A DNA stretch of 64,000 bases from Siccirubricoccus sp. G192 (GTDB lineage Bacteria > Pseudomonadota > Alphaproteobacteria > Acetobacterales > Acetobacteraceae). The DNA lies in NCBI RefSeq assembly GCF_019084075.1, contig NZ_JAHREN010000001.1:3631501-3695500 (forward strand), read 5' to 3'. Position numbers and translations under genes: made by a program. Positions 27,484 to 36,296 of the stretch are shown here, one piece after another. The number at the start of each line of letters is the position of its first letter. The first letter of the stretch is position 1. The notes below the pieces were generated by a model, which had not been told where the DNA came from, did no database searches, and worked only from the letters and a program-made list of their open reading frames with translations.

Positions 27484-27714
27484 CACAGGCTCCGGTTGCG
27501 TCTCCTGGTGCGAGGCTAGCGGAGCCGCGCCGGCGAGGCGAGCGGGCCACAGCGTGGCGGCGCAGCCACGCGCCCGCGGCTTCGCGATGCATTCCTCCGA
27601 AACAGCTTCCCAATGCACTGCCACCGTTGCATTTTTGCAGGGCGCGGTGGGGGCGCTGAGGGGCCGGAAGCACCGCTTCCGGCAGCGCGGGCCACCGCAA
27701 GGGGGGAAGTGCGT

Positions 27715-27993
27715 ATGGATGCCGTCATCTCGCCAGCCGCCCACCACAAGTCGGTGGGGCTGGCCTATCTGCTATGGGCGCTGTTCGGCCTGTTCGGGGT
27801 GCATCGGCTGTATCTCGGCCGCGGCCTGAGTGCGGCCGGCATGGCCGCGATCACCCTGGTCTCGGTGCCGCTGATCTGGAGCGGCCTCGGCCTGCTCGGC
27901 TTCGTCACCACCGGCACCTGGGCGCTGGCCGATGCGCTGCTGATCCCCGGCATGGCGAAGGAAACCAACCAGGGCCTGCTGCAACCCGCCTGA
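27715..27993 (+). CDS. TM2-domain membrane protein
   Basis: 92 residues; the ATG at 27715 follows GGGGGGAAG. It is a TM2 domain: '[20 protein letters not shown]' (first helix, with the G-x-H-R motif), '[20 protein letters not shown]' and a second hydrophobic helix '[20 protein letters not shown]' ending with the D-x-x-L-I-P turn typical of TM2. The function of the family in bacteria is unknown. It converges on gatB. Confidence 0.88.
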   Translation: MDAVISPAAHHKSVGLAYLLWALFGLFGVHRLYLGRGLSAAGMAAITLVSVPLIWSGLGLLGFVTTGTWALADALLIPGMAKETNQGLLQPA

Positions 27994-28007
27994 AGCCAGC
28001 CCGGCGC

Positions 28008-28034
28008 GGCGGCCCCCACCCCCGGGGGGCTGCC
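28008..28034. terminator. hairpin between convergent TM2 and gatB genes
   Basis: GGCGGCCCCC pairs with GGGGGGCTGCC across a short loop, 15 bases after the TM2 stop. Its location between two convergent stop codons supports a bidirectional terminator. No T-run. Confidence 0.5.
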
Positions 28035-28107
28035 GCATCGGCCGGCCTTGTATCTTCGGCCCGATTCAGACCTCCGGGCCATGCGGCCCTGCGGTCATCA
28101 GGCCGCC

Positions 28108-29560
28108 TCAGGCCAGCTTCCGCTTGATGACCTCGTTCACCAGCGCCGGGTTGCCCTTGCCCTGCATGGTCTTCATCACTTGGCCGACGAAGAAACCGAA
28201 GAGCTTGTCCTTGCCGGATTTGTATTCGGCCACCTTGCCGGCATTGGCGGCCAGCACCTGATCCACCACCGCCTCGATCGCGCCGCTGTCGGTGACCTGG
28301 CGGAGGCCGCGTTCCGCGACGATGGCGCCGGGCGCCTGGCCGGTTTCCACCATCGCCTCGAAGACCTCCTTGGCCAGCTTGCCGGAGAGGGTGCCGTCCT
28401 GCATCAGGTCCAGCAGCGCGCCGAGATCGCGGGCCGAGACCGGCAGAATCGGCAATGTCCCGCCTGGTGCGGTTCAGCGCCGCGAAGAGGTCGCCCATCA
28501 CCCAATTGGCGGCGAGCTTCGGGTCGCGCCCGGCGGCCACCGCCTCGTAATAGGCGGCGGTTTCCTTCTCCAGCACCAGCACATGCGCGTCATAGGCCGA
28601 TAGCCCGTATTCGGCGACGTACCGCGCACGCCTGGCATCCGGCAGTTCCGGCAGTGCCGCGCGCAGCTCCTCCACCCAGGCGGCATCGAGCACCAGCGGC
28701 GGCAGGTCCGGGTCCGGGAAGTAGCGGTAGTCATGCGCGTCTTCCTTGCTGCGCATGCTCCGCGTCACGCCCCGGCCAGTGTCGAAGAGGCGGGTTTCCT
28801 GGTGCACCTCGCCGCCCTCCTCCCAGATCTCGATCTGGCGGCGGGCCTCCGCCTCCACCGCCTGCATGACGAAGCGGATGGAATTGACGTTCTTCACCTC
28901 GCAGCGCGTGCGATACCCCTCCCCCGCCTTGCGGACCGAGACATTGACATCGGCCCGCATGGAGCCCTCGTCCATGTTGCCGTCGCAGGTGCCGAGATAG
29001 CGCAGGATCTGCCGCAGCTTGGTGAGGTAGGCGCCGGCCTCCTCGGGGCTCCGCATATCCGGCTCGGAGACGATCTCCATCAGCGCGACGCCGGAGCGGT
29101 TGAGGTCGATGAAGCTCTTCGTCGGGTGCTGGTCGTGCAGGGACTTCCCGGCATCCTGCTCCAGATGCAGGCGGGTGATGCCGATCTCCTTGCTGCTGCC
29201 ATCGGCCAGCTCGATCCCGATGACGCCGGTGCCGACGATCGGATGCGCGAATTGGCTGATCTGGTAGCCCTGCGGCAGGTCGGCATAGAAGTAGTTCTTG
29301 CGGTCGAAGCGGGACCACAGGTTGATCTGCGCATTGAGGCCGAGCCCCGTCCGCACCGCCTGCGCCACGCATTCGCCGTTGATCACCGGCAGCATGCCGG
29401 GGAAGCCGGCATCGACGAAGCTGACCTGGGTATTCGGCCCGGCGCCGAAGGCGGTGGCGGCGCCGCTGAACAGCTTGGCTTGGCTGATGACCTGGGCATG
29501 GACCTCAAGGCCAATGACGAGTTCCCAGGGGCCGGTGCGGCCCTCGATCGTGTAGCTCAT
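28108..29560 (-). pseudogene. gatB: Asp-tRNA(Asn)/Glu-tRNA(Gln) amidotransferase subunit B, single-base frameshift
   Basis: Subunit B of the GatCAB amidotransferase, which converts misacylated Glu-tRNA(Gln) and Asp-tRNA(Asn) in the cytoplasm. The first 370 residues are normal: '[12 protein letters not shown]', '[16 protein letters not shown]', '[18 protein letters not shown]', '[19 protein letters not shown]', '[18 protein letters not shown]' and '[12 protein letters not shown]'. At about 28441-28450 one extra base shifts the frame. The conserved YqeY-like tail ('[20 protein letters not shown]' to '[20 protein letters not shown]') continues in the other frame to 28108. The gene is usually indispensable where GlnRS or AsnRS is absent, so a sequence error is likely. 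The start overlaps the gatA stop (ATGA). Confidence 0.93.
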
Positions 29561-31044
29561 GCGCCTGCCCTCACGCTTGGCAGCGCCGTGAAATCTGCCG
29601 CCCGTTCCAGCGCCGCACCCACCGCGAAGACCGTCTCCTCATCGAAGGCTCGGCCGATCACCTGCAAGCCCAGCGGCAGCCCCTGCGCATCCAGCCCCGC
29701 CGGCACCGCGAGCCCCGGCAAACCCGCCAGATTCGCGGTCACCGTGAAGACGTCGTTCAGGTACATGGTCACCGGATCATCGGTCTTCTCATGCATGCCG
29801 AAGGCGGCGGAGGGCGTCGCCGGCGTCACGATGGCGTCCACCCTGCCGAAAGCCTCGTCGAAATCGCGCTTGATCAGCGCCCGCACCTTCTGCGCCTTCA
29901 GGTAATAGGCATCGTAATAGCCGTGCGAGAGCACGTAGGTGCCGATCATGATCCGCCGCTTCACCTCCGCCCCGAATCCCTCGGCGCGGGTGCGCTCGTA
30001 CAGGTCCTTCAGGTCGCCGTCCCGCTCCTCGACCCGCAGGCCGTAGCGTACGCCGTCATAGCGCGCGAGGTTCGAGGAAGCCTCGGCCGGAGCCACGATG
30101 TAATAGGTCGGCAGCGCGTATTTCGTGTGCGGCAGGCTGATCTCCACCGTCTCGGCGCCGGCCTCGCGCAGCCACTCCAGCCCCTGCTGCCACAGTGCCT
30201 CGATCTCGTGTGGCATTCCCTCCAGCCGGTACTCCTTCGGCACCCCGATGCGGAGCCCTTTCATGGAACGCCCGCAGGCCGCGGCGAAGTCCGGCACGGG
30301 CATATCGGCGCTGGTGCTGTCCTTGGGGTCGAAGCCGCTCATGCTTCGCAGCAGCAAGGCGCAATCCTCCACCGTGCGCGCCACCGGCCCGGCCTGGTCG
30401 AGGCTGCTGGCAAAGGCCACGATCCCGTAGCGGCTGCATCGCCCATAGGTCGGCTTGATGCCGGCGATGCCGCAGAAAGCCGCCGGCTGGCGGATGGAGC
30501 CGCCGGTATCGGTCGCCGTCGCCCCCAGTGCCAGCCGGGCCGCCACCGCCGCGGCCGAGCCGCCGGAAGACCCGCCCGGCACCAGCCGCGTATCCGGGTG
30601 GTTCCGGCGGCTCCAGGGATTCTCCACCGGCCCGAAGGCCGAGCTGGTATTGGAGGAGCCCATGGCGAATTCGTCGAGATTGAGCTTGCCCAGGAACACC
30701 GCCCCGTCCCGCAACAGGTTGGCGGAGACGGTGCTCTCATAGGGCGGCACGAAATTGCCGAGGATGCGGCTGCCGGCCGTGGTCCGCAGGCCCTTGGTGC
30801 AGAAGAGATCCTTGATGCCGAGCGGCAGGCCCTCCAGCGGCCCCGCCTCGCCCCGCGCCCGCCTCTCGTCGCTGGCGCGGGCCTGGTCCAGGGCTTGGTC
30901 CGCGGCCACCGTGACATAGGCGTTGAGGCGCGGGTTCAGCGCCTCGATGGCATCGAGATGCGCCCGGGTCAGTTCGACCGCGCTGATGGCGCCCTCGGAC
31001 AGGGCCTCGGCGGCACCGCGCAGGGTGAAATCGGTCGGATGCAT
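29557..31044 (-). CDS. gatA: Asp-tRNA(Asn)/Glu-tRNA(Gln) amidotransferase subunit A
   Basis: 495-residue amidase subunit that releases ammonia from glutamine for GatB. The Ser-cisSer-Lys triad is visible: Lys in '[14 protein letters not shown]', cis-Ser in '[18 protein letters not shown]' and nucleophile Ser in '[15 protein letters not shown]'. '[20 protein letters not shown]' and '[19 protein letters not shown]' are typical. The ATG at 31044 overlaps the gatC stop by one base (TGATG) and its own stop overlaps the gatB ATG, so gatC-gatA-gatB form one coupled operon. Confidence 0.97.
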   Translation of the reverse strand: MHPTDFTLRGAAEALSEGAISAVELTRAHLDAIEALNPRLNAYVTVAADQALDQARASDERRARGEAGPLEGLPLGIKDLFCTKGLRTTAGSRILGNFVPPYESTVSANLLRDGAVFLGKLNLDEFAMGSSNTSSAFGPVENPWSRRNHPDTRLVPGGSSGGSAAAVAARLALGATATDTGGSIRQPAAFCGIAGIKPTYGRCSRYGIVAFASSLDQAGPVARTVEDCALLLRSMSGFDPKDSTSADMPVPDFAAACGRSMKGLRIGVPKEYRLEGMPHEIEALWQQGLEWLREAGAETVEISLPHTKYALPTYYIVAPAEASSNLARYDGVRYGLRVEERDGDLKDLYERTRAEGFGAEVKRRIMIGTYVLSHGYYDAYYLKAQKVRALIKRDFDEAFGRVDAIVTPATPSAAFGMHEKTDDPVTMYLNDVFTVTANLAGLPGLAVPAGLDAQGLPLGLQVIGRAFDEETVFAVGAALERAADFTALPSVRAGA

Positions 31045-31331
31045 CACTCGACCACCTTCGGCACGCCGAAATACTCGCCCTCGGGGTCCGGCGCATTGGC
31101 CAGCACCGCTTCCCGGATGCCGCCATCGGTCACGACATCCTCCCGCAGCCGGAGCGCTACGGCCCCGGCCCCGGCCATGGGCTCGACGCCCTCGGTCGGC
31201 ACCGCCTGCAATTGCTCGATCCAGCCGAGGATGCCGTTGAGTTCGGCCTGCATGCGGCCGACCTCCTCCTCCCCCATGCGGATGCGGGCGAGCGAGGCGA
31301 TGCGCCTCACCGTGGCGGTATCGAGGGACAT
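31044..31331 (-). CDS. gatC: Asp-tRNA(Asn)/Glu-tRNA(Gln) amidotransferase subunit C
   Basis: 95-residue GatC, the belt that wraps around GatA and helps it bind GatB. '[17 protein letters not shown]', '[20 protein letters not shown]' and the C-terminal '[20 protein letters not shown]' are characteristic. It is the first gene of the operon and is divergent from ruvX, with 45 bases between the two starts. That gap includes TATAAC at about 31365, a possible -10 element for ruvX. Confidence 0.95.
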   Translation of the reverse strand: MSLDTATVRRIASLARIRMGEEEVGRMQAELNGILGWIEQLQAVPTEGVEPMAGAGAVALRLREDVVTDGGIREAVLANAPDPEGEYFGVPKVVE

Positions 31332-31376
31332 GCGGCACTTCCGTGGTCTGCTGCGGATAGGGCTATAACGGCGCCC

Positions 31377-31838
31377 ATGCCCCTGTTCAACATAGGCGCC
31401 CTCCGTTCCGCCCTGCCGCGCGGCCAGCGGCTGATCGGCCTTGATCCGGGCTCAAAAACAATCGGCCTGGCGCTGTCCGATGTGCTGCTGATGCTGGCGA
31501 CCCCCTATGGCTCACTTACGCGCGGCAAGCTGCGGGTCAATGCGGCGGAGGTTCTGGCCATCGCCCGCAAGGAGGGGGCCGGGGGCCTGGTGGTAGGGCT
31601 GCCGCTCGGCATGGACGGGTCCTTCGGCCCGGCCGCGCAGGCGGCCAAGGACTGGGCCATGGCGCTGTCCGAGGCCACCGGCCTGGCGGCGGCGCTCTGG
31701 GATGAGCGCCTCTCCAGCGCCGCGGTGAACCGGATGCTGGTGGGCGAGGCGGATCTCAGCCGGGCAAAGCGGGCGCAGAGCGTGGACCGGGCGGCAGCGG
31801 CCTATATGTTGCAGGCGGCGCTGGACGCCAGCCGGTGA
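31377..31838 (+). CDS. ruvX: YqgF/RuvX family putative pre-16S rRNA nuclease
   Basis: 153 residues from the ATG at 31377. The RNase-H-like fold has its acidic motifs 'RLIGLDPGSKTIGLALSD' (first D), 'GLVVGLPLGMDGSFGP', 'LWDERLSSAAVNRML' (E) and 'QSVDRAAAAYMLQAAL' (last D). The family processes the 5' end of 16S rRNA and was earlier proposed as a Holliday junction resolvase. The divergent pairing with gatCAB is common in alphaproteobacteria. Confidence 0.93.
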   Translation: MPLFNIGALRSALPRGQRLIGLDPGSKTIGLALSDVLLMLATPYGSLTRGKLRVNAAEVLAIARKEGAGGLVVGLPLGMDGSFGPAAQAAKDWAMALSEATGLAAALWDERLSSAAVNRMLVGEADLSRAKRAQSVDRAAAAYMLQAALDASR

Positions 31839-31857
31839 CGCGGCGCCCCACCCCTGC

Positions 31858-32865
31858 TCAGGCGCGGATGCCGAGCCGGGCCAGCCGATGCGCCGCCGCA
31901 GGATTCACGGCATGATCCGGCAGCCGGCCTTCCGCCAGCGCCGTCACTTGGCGCACCGTGTCCATGGCCTGGTGCTCGATGGCCTCGGGCGTCAGCCCAC
32001 CGATATGCGGCGTGGCGATCACCTTCGGATGCGCCGCGAGCGCCGGCGAGGGCATCTGGTCCGGGGCACGGCCCACATCCATGGCGGCGCCGGCCAGATG
32101 GCCTGATTCCAGCGCCGCCAGCAGCGCCGCCTCATCCACCAGGTTGCCGCGCGAGGGGTTCACGAAGAGGGCGCCCGGCTTCATGCGGGCGAAGGCGGCC
32201 GCATCCATCAGGTTTTCCGTCTCCGCCGTCGCCACGGCGAGGCAGACCACGACATCGCTGCCGGCCAGCAGTTCCGGCAATGGAACATGCTGGAGCCGCG
32301 CGTCCTCTGGCCGCACATGCGGGTCCGCCACCAGCACCCGCATCCCGAGCGCCAGGCCAAGCGGCGCCAGATAGCGCCCGATCGCGCCATAGCCGATGAT
32401 GCCCAGCGTTGCGCCCGCAAGCTGCCGGCCCATCCGCGCTTCCGGCACGGTGCCACGATGATAGCTGGCGGCGGCCGCGCCGACGCCCCGCGCCAGATCC
32501 ACCATCATTCCGAGCACCAGTTCGGCGACCGAGGGGATGAAGCCGGGCGTTGCCTGCGTCACCAGCACGCCGGCCGCGCTGGCGGCGGTGAGATCGATGT
32601 TGCGGATATCCACGGCGCAGCGCAGGAAGGCAACGAGGTCGGGCGCCTCCGCGAAGGTGGCGGCCTCGCCCGGTGATTGCCGGTAGGAGATGATGGCCTG
32701 GCAGCCGGCCGCGGCCTCGGCCAATTCGCGGCCCGCCAGGTGCCGCCCGGTCCCGTTCAGCCGGACTTCCGCCACCTGCCGCAGCGCCGCGAGCGCCCGC
32801 TCGCCATAATAATTCGCGAGGGCATCCCCGGTATGGGTGAGGTAGACCCGCAGCCGGTTGCTCAT
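31858..32865 (-). CDS. D-isomer-specific 2-hydroxyacid dehydrogenase
   Basis: 335 residues from the ATG at 32865 (MSNRLRVYLTHTGDALANYY). The Rossmann motif is 'LAGATLGIIGYGAIGRYL'. The catalytic Arg is in 'FVNPSRGNLVDEAALLAAL' and the catalytic His in 'VIATPHIGGLTPEAIEHQA'. The usual DVF-x-x-EP motif with the catalytic-dyad Glu reads 'AAMDVGRAPDQMPSPAL' here, so the glutamate is not in its normal place. This is unusual and may alter or weaken activity. Likely roles include hydroxypyruvate or glyoxylate reduction; the substrate is not decidable. It converges on ruvX with 19 bases between stops. Confidence 0.88.
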   Translation of the reverse strand: MSNRLRVYLTHTGDALANYYGERALAALRQVAEVRLNGTGRHLAGRELAEAAAGCQAIISYRQSPGEAATFAEAPDLVAFLRCAVDIRNIDLTAASAAGVLVTQATPGFIPSVAELVLGMMVDLARGVGAAAASYHRGTVPEARMGRQLAGATLGIIGYGAIGRYLAPLGLALGMRVLVADPHVRPEDARLQHVPLPELLAGSDVVVCLAVATAETENLMDAAAFARMKPGALFVNPSRGNLVDEAALLAALESGHLAGAAMDVGRAPDQMPSPALAAHPKVIATPHIGGLTPEAIEHQAMDTVRQVTALAEGRLPDHAVNPAAAHRLARLGIRA

Positions 32866-32908
32866 CGCCCGATCCTGCCTGTCATCTGTTCCTCTCGGTT
32901 TCGCGGAG

Positions 32909-32954
32909 GCTGCGGCGGATTGGCGTTCAGGCATGAACGCCAATCCGCCGCAGC
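32909..32954. repeat. perfect 21-bp hairpin with GGCA loop
   Basis: Arms beginning GCTGCGGCGGATTGGC (32909-32929) and ending GCCAATCCGCCGCAGC (32934-32954) are perfect complements around a 4-base loop. It lies 44 bases upstream of the dehydrogenase start and next to IS21 debris. It could stop transcription coming from the IS elements, or be a solitary REP-like palindrome. No second copy was noticed in the window. Confidence 0.7.
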
Positions 32955-33137
32955 TCTTGGTTCGCAGGGCAGATTCATGCTCCCATACCCGCCTTTACCG
33001 AACTGGTGAAGGTGCTGAGAAGGTTGGTGCTCAACGGGTCCTGGGGTCGGCTGACCCCGCCTGCGTGGAGCATGGCGAGAAGGTCCCCGGCCAGCTCGAT
33101 GCCGGGCGGTCCACCGTCCTGGCCGGGCGGATGGACG

Positions 33138-33575
33138 ACAACTGTCAACGGCGGAGCAAAACCAGGCCAGCGCGGCGGAGTAAAACCAGGCCATTGATGG
33201 CGGAGCGGCAGCAGACCTCGCCGGGCCCCGATCGGGGCCCGGCGAGGTCTGTGGCTGGATCCTTCGGTGGTTAGCTGGGCAGGATCTCGCCGGTGTCGCG
33301 GTCCATTTGCTGACCTGCAGCGGCGTCGGCTGGTGCTGTCTTGGCCGGCGGGCGGCGCCGGGCGGTGGACTGGGCCAGGCGGTAACTCTCGCCGTTCATG
33401 CTCAGGATATGGACATGGTGGGTGAGCCGGTCGAGCAAGGCGCCGGTGAGACGCTCCGAGCCGAGCACCGTAGTCCATTCCTCGAACGGCAGGTTTGAGG
33501 TGACGATGGTGGAGCCGTATTCGTAGCGCTGGCTGAACACCTCGAACAGCAACTCTGGGTTTGCCCCGTCTCGGT
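33138..33575 (-). mobile_element. IS21-family element, remnant of the istB end
   Basis: From TGTCAACGGCGGAGC at 33138. Two direct repeats of GGCGGAG-C/T-AAAACCAGGCCA (about 33150-33190) form the multiple terminal repeats typical of IS21. The istB C-terminus follows. It is cut at 33555/33556 by the left terminus of the IS3-A nest. The istA gene and the rest of istB are missing from the window. Confidence 0.7.
33271..33555 (-). pseudogene. istB: IS21 helper ATPase IstB, C-terminal fragment
   Basis: Read leftwards: 'PELLFEVFSQRYEYGSTIVT', 'SNLPFEEWTTVLGSERLTGA' and 'LLDRLTHHVHILSMNGESYR', ending at 33271. These are the last ATPase motifs of IstB (sensor-like SNLPFEEW and GALLDRLTHH). The Walker A and B parts are absent because the IS3 nest was joined at this point. 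IstB normally assists the IstA transposase in target selection. Confidence 0.88.
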
Positions 33576-35344
33576 GGCTCTTCCGCAGGAAGCGTGGTTC
33601 AAGCGGCGAGGAGCACGCGGCGCCTGAGGAGATCGAAGCTGCTGCGTCCGAAGGTCTGGCGCTTCAACATCTTCAGCTTGCCTACCTGTCCCTCCGTTTG
33701 TCCGCTGCTCCATGAAGTAGTGAGAGCGGCTTTCACCGCCGCCCCGTCCTGTTGAAGGCTGGCGGCAAAGGTGGTGATGGCGGCCACACCGCTCCTCCTG
33801 GCGTCCCGGAGCCAGCCGTCGAGGGTGGTAATCGGTGCGCCGCACCGCGTCTTGGCGCTGACACAGCAGCTACGCAGGAGGTCTGCGAGCCGGCGGACCA
33901 GCCCGGCGACGGTGGCAGCTTCGGCGTCCTGCTCCAAGCGGGCGATGGCCGCAGCTTCCTCCTCGCTGAGCTGGTCCCTCGGCCGCGTCAGATACCAGGC
34001 GAGTTGCTTCGGCGAGGGGAGCGCCGGTGCACTGTCATCCCCAGGAGATGGCGCGGCCGGCAGCGCTCCTCCTGCGCGCTGTGGCGTGTGTTTCGAGCGT
34101 GTCGTTCGTCGCGGGCCCAGCCAGCGGTGGACCTGTCTCGCCGTTCCGCGGAATCCGCGGTCACGCAGTTCGCGCCACAGCGCCATCGCGTTCTCGCATC
34201 CGGTCGCAAGTCGTGCCTCCAGGTGGTCGAGGTAGGGATCCAGAATACTGGGACCGGGAGGCCGGACCGCCCGCTCCGGAAAGCTCTCGGCATCGGCGAA
34301 CTTCCGCACCGTCCCGCGAGCCAGCCTCATGCGGCGGCTGATGGTGAGCAGCGGTTCGCCGGCCGCGATGCGGCGCCGAACCTCATCGTAGAGCGCCTTC
34401 CAGCGCGCCCGGCTATCGGCGCTGGCCGCCCGCTCGGCCTGGCTGCGTGGGAACGCGCTCGTCCGCCGCGCCGGGCCAGGCGGCCGACGCGGGATGGGCG
34501 GCAGGCGCCGGAGCCTGCCATGCACCCCGGCCAGCCAGCGCTCGGCCATCTGCCGAAGGTTCAGCAGCAGGTGCCAGCGATCGGCAACCTGCACGGCCCG
34601 GGGCGCCCCGAGCCCAATGCCGCGGGCGTACTCGGTCGAGCGGTCACGCGCGACGATCCGGATCCCGCGATGGCGCCGGAGCCAGTCGGTCAGCGTCGGG
34701 GCACTCCGGTCCGGCAGCAGGTCGATGACGCGATGCCGCTCCAGGTCAACCAGGATCGTCCCATAGGTCTGGCCCTTGCGCCGGGCCCAGTCGTCAACAC
34801 CAAGCACATGCGGAGCCTGGCAACGCGGCAGGGGCAAGCGGCGCACCAGGCGCAGCACCGTGTCGCCGCTGGTCGGCATCCCAATTTGCTGCAGCATGCG
34901 CGCGCCCGCCTTGCCACCCATGGCAACGCCAACCCGTCCCTGCGCCGTCGCCAGCCGGTCAGTGCGCTGCGCCCGCGGCGCGATCAGGCTGGGCAGTCGC
35001 TCAACAAAGGTCCGCCGCGAGCATGCCGGATTGCGGCAGTACAGGCGCCTCACCTGAAGTTGGAGGCGTACCTGGCGGCCAAGGCAGGGCAGGTCGGCAG
35101 GGTGCCGAACCGTGCGGCTGTGGACAGCATGGCTCGCCTCACCACAATCCGGACAATGGCCGTTCCGCTGCCGAGCCTCAGCAGCGATTTGGATGTTGCT
35201 CGCGTCCGGGTGGGTGACCTCCCGGATGCGGCATCCTGGCAGGAGATAAAGGTCCGTCATTCCGAATATTACCGCCCGGCCGGCGGCGCCGCAGCTAGCC
35301 GCAGCGCACCGGCCAGCACCAACCACGCTTCCTGCGGAAGAGCC
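33576..35344 (-). mobile_element. ISL3-family insertion sequence, copy 2
   Basis: 1769 bp, same perfect 24-bp ends as copy 1, opposite orientation. Flanked by an exact 8-bp duplication GTCTCGGT (33568-33575 and 35345-35352), which is part of the IS3-A left terminal repeat. The insertion therefore hit an IS end. Confidence 0.97.
33599..35260 (-). CDS. ISL3-family transposase (copy 2)
   Basis: 553 residues from the ATG at 35260. Over all stretches I compared the protein is the same as the transposase of copy 1 at 1845-3506, with the same zinc-binding and DDE motifs. Intact, so a potential source of the other copies. Confidence 0.95.
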   Translation of the reverse strand: MTDLYLLPGCRIREVTHPDASNIQIAAEARQRNGHCPDCGEASHAVHSRTVRHPADLPCLGRQVRLQLQVRRLYCRNPACSRRTFVERLPSLIAPRAQRTDRLATAQGRVGVAMGGKAGARMLQQIGMPTSGDTVLRLVRRLPLPRCQAPHVLGVDDWARRKGQTYGTILVDLERHRVIDLLPDRSAPTLTDWLRRHRGIRIVARDRSTEYARGIGLGAPRAVQVADRWHLLLNLRQMAERWLAGVHGRLRRLPPIPRRPPGPARRTSAFPRSQAERAASADSRARWKALYDEVRRRIAAGEPLLTISRRMRLARGTVRKFADAESFPERAVRPPGPSILDPYLDHLEARLATGCENAMALWRELRDRGFRGTARQVHRWLGPRRTTRSKHTPQRAGGALPAAPSPGDDSAPALPSPKQLAWYLTRPRDQLSEEEAAAIARLEQDAEAATVAGLVRRLADLLRSCCVSAKTRCGAPITTLDGWLRDARRSGVAAITTFAASLQQDGAAVKAALTTSWSSGQTEGQVGKLKMLKRQTFGRSSFDLLRRRVLLAA

Positions 35345-35388
35345 GTCTCGGTGGACATCCACGAAGCTTTCGCGTGAGGTGTCCCCCA

Positions 35389-35724
35389 ATGCCCAAAACC
35401 CATCCTGCGTACGCGCCGGAGTTCCGGCGCCAAATGGTCGAGCTGGTCCGTGCCGGACGCGACCCGGCCGACCTTGCCCGCGAGTTCGAACCCTCCGCCC
35501 AGGCCATTCGGAACTGGGTGGCTTCTGCCGACCGGCAGGAGGGTCGGCGTGAGGTGAAACCTGCCCCCGCCGAGACCGGCCTGAATGCCACCGAGCGCGA
35601 GGAGCTCGCGCGGCTCAGGCGCGAGAACAAGCAGCTGCGCCAGGAGCGCGACATTCTCTCTCGAGCGGCGGCCTGGTTTGCCCGCGAGACCGGGACGATC
35701 CCGTCCGGGTCTTCGAGTTCATGA
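35389..35724 (+). CDS. IS3-family OrfA (copy A)
   Basis: 111 residues from the ATG at 35389 (MPKTHPAYAPEFRRQMVELV); a GTG 15 bases upstream is also in frame. It carries an IS3 helix-turn-helix ('DPADLAREFEPSAQAIRNWV') and a C-terminal leucine-zipper stretch ('LARLRRENKQLRQERDILSR') that mediates dimerisation. It overlaps orfB by four bases (ATGA) at its 3' end, where family members use a -1 shift or coupling. Confidence 0.93.
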   Translation: MPKTHPAYAPEFRRQMVELVRAGRDPADLAREFEPSAQAIRNWVASADRQEGRREVKPAPAETGLNATEREELARLRRENKQLRQERDILSRAAAWFARETGTIPSGSSSS

Positions 35725-36296
35725 AGGCAAACCAGGCCTCCTTCCCGATCGCCCGGATGGCCCGCCTGCTCGGCGTCTCGCGCGCCGGCTACTACGCTTG
35801 GCTCGGTCGGCCTCTGTCGGCCCGTGCCGAGGAGGATGCGGCGCTGCTGCGGCGGATCCGCACCGTGCACGCGACCTCGCGCCAGACCTACGCCGCGCTT
35901 ACGGTGCATGCCGCCCTGCGCTCTGCCGGTATCCGGCACGGCCGCAAGCGCATTGCACGGCTCATGCGCAGCACCGGGCTGGTCGGTGCCAGCCATCGCC
36001 GCGGCGGACCGGTGACAACCCGCCGTGACGACAGCAGCAGGCCGGCGCCGGACCTGGTCGACCGCAACTTCACGGCCAGCGGTCCCAACCAGCTATGGGT
36101 CGCAGACATCACGTTCATTCCCACGGCAGCCGGCTTCCTCTACCTCGCCGTCGTGCTCGATGTCTGGAGCCGCAAGGTCGTTGGCTGGGCTACCGCCAAC
36201 CATCTCCGCACCGAGCTGGTGCTCGATGCGCTCGACATGGCCGTCGGCCAACGCCGGCCGCGCGGCGTCATTCACCACTCGGATCAGGGGTCGCAA

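Noticed and set aside
33150..33190. Start of a CRISPR array
   Set aside because: Only two adjacent repeats of about 20 bases without spacers; these are IS21 terminal repeats. No CRISPR array or cas gene was seen anywhere in the window.
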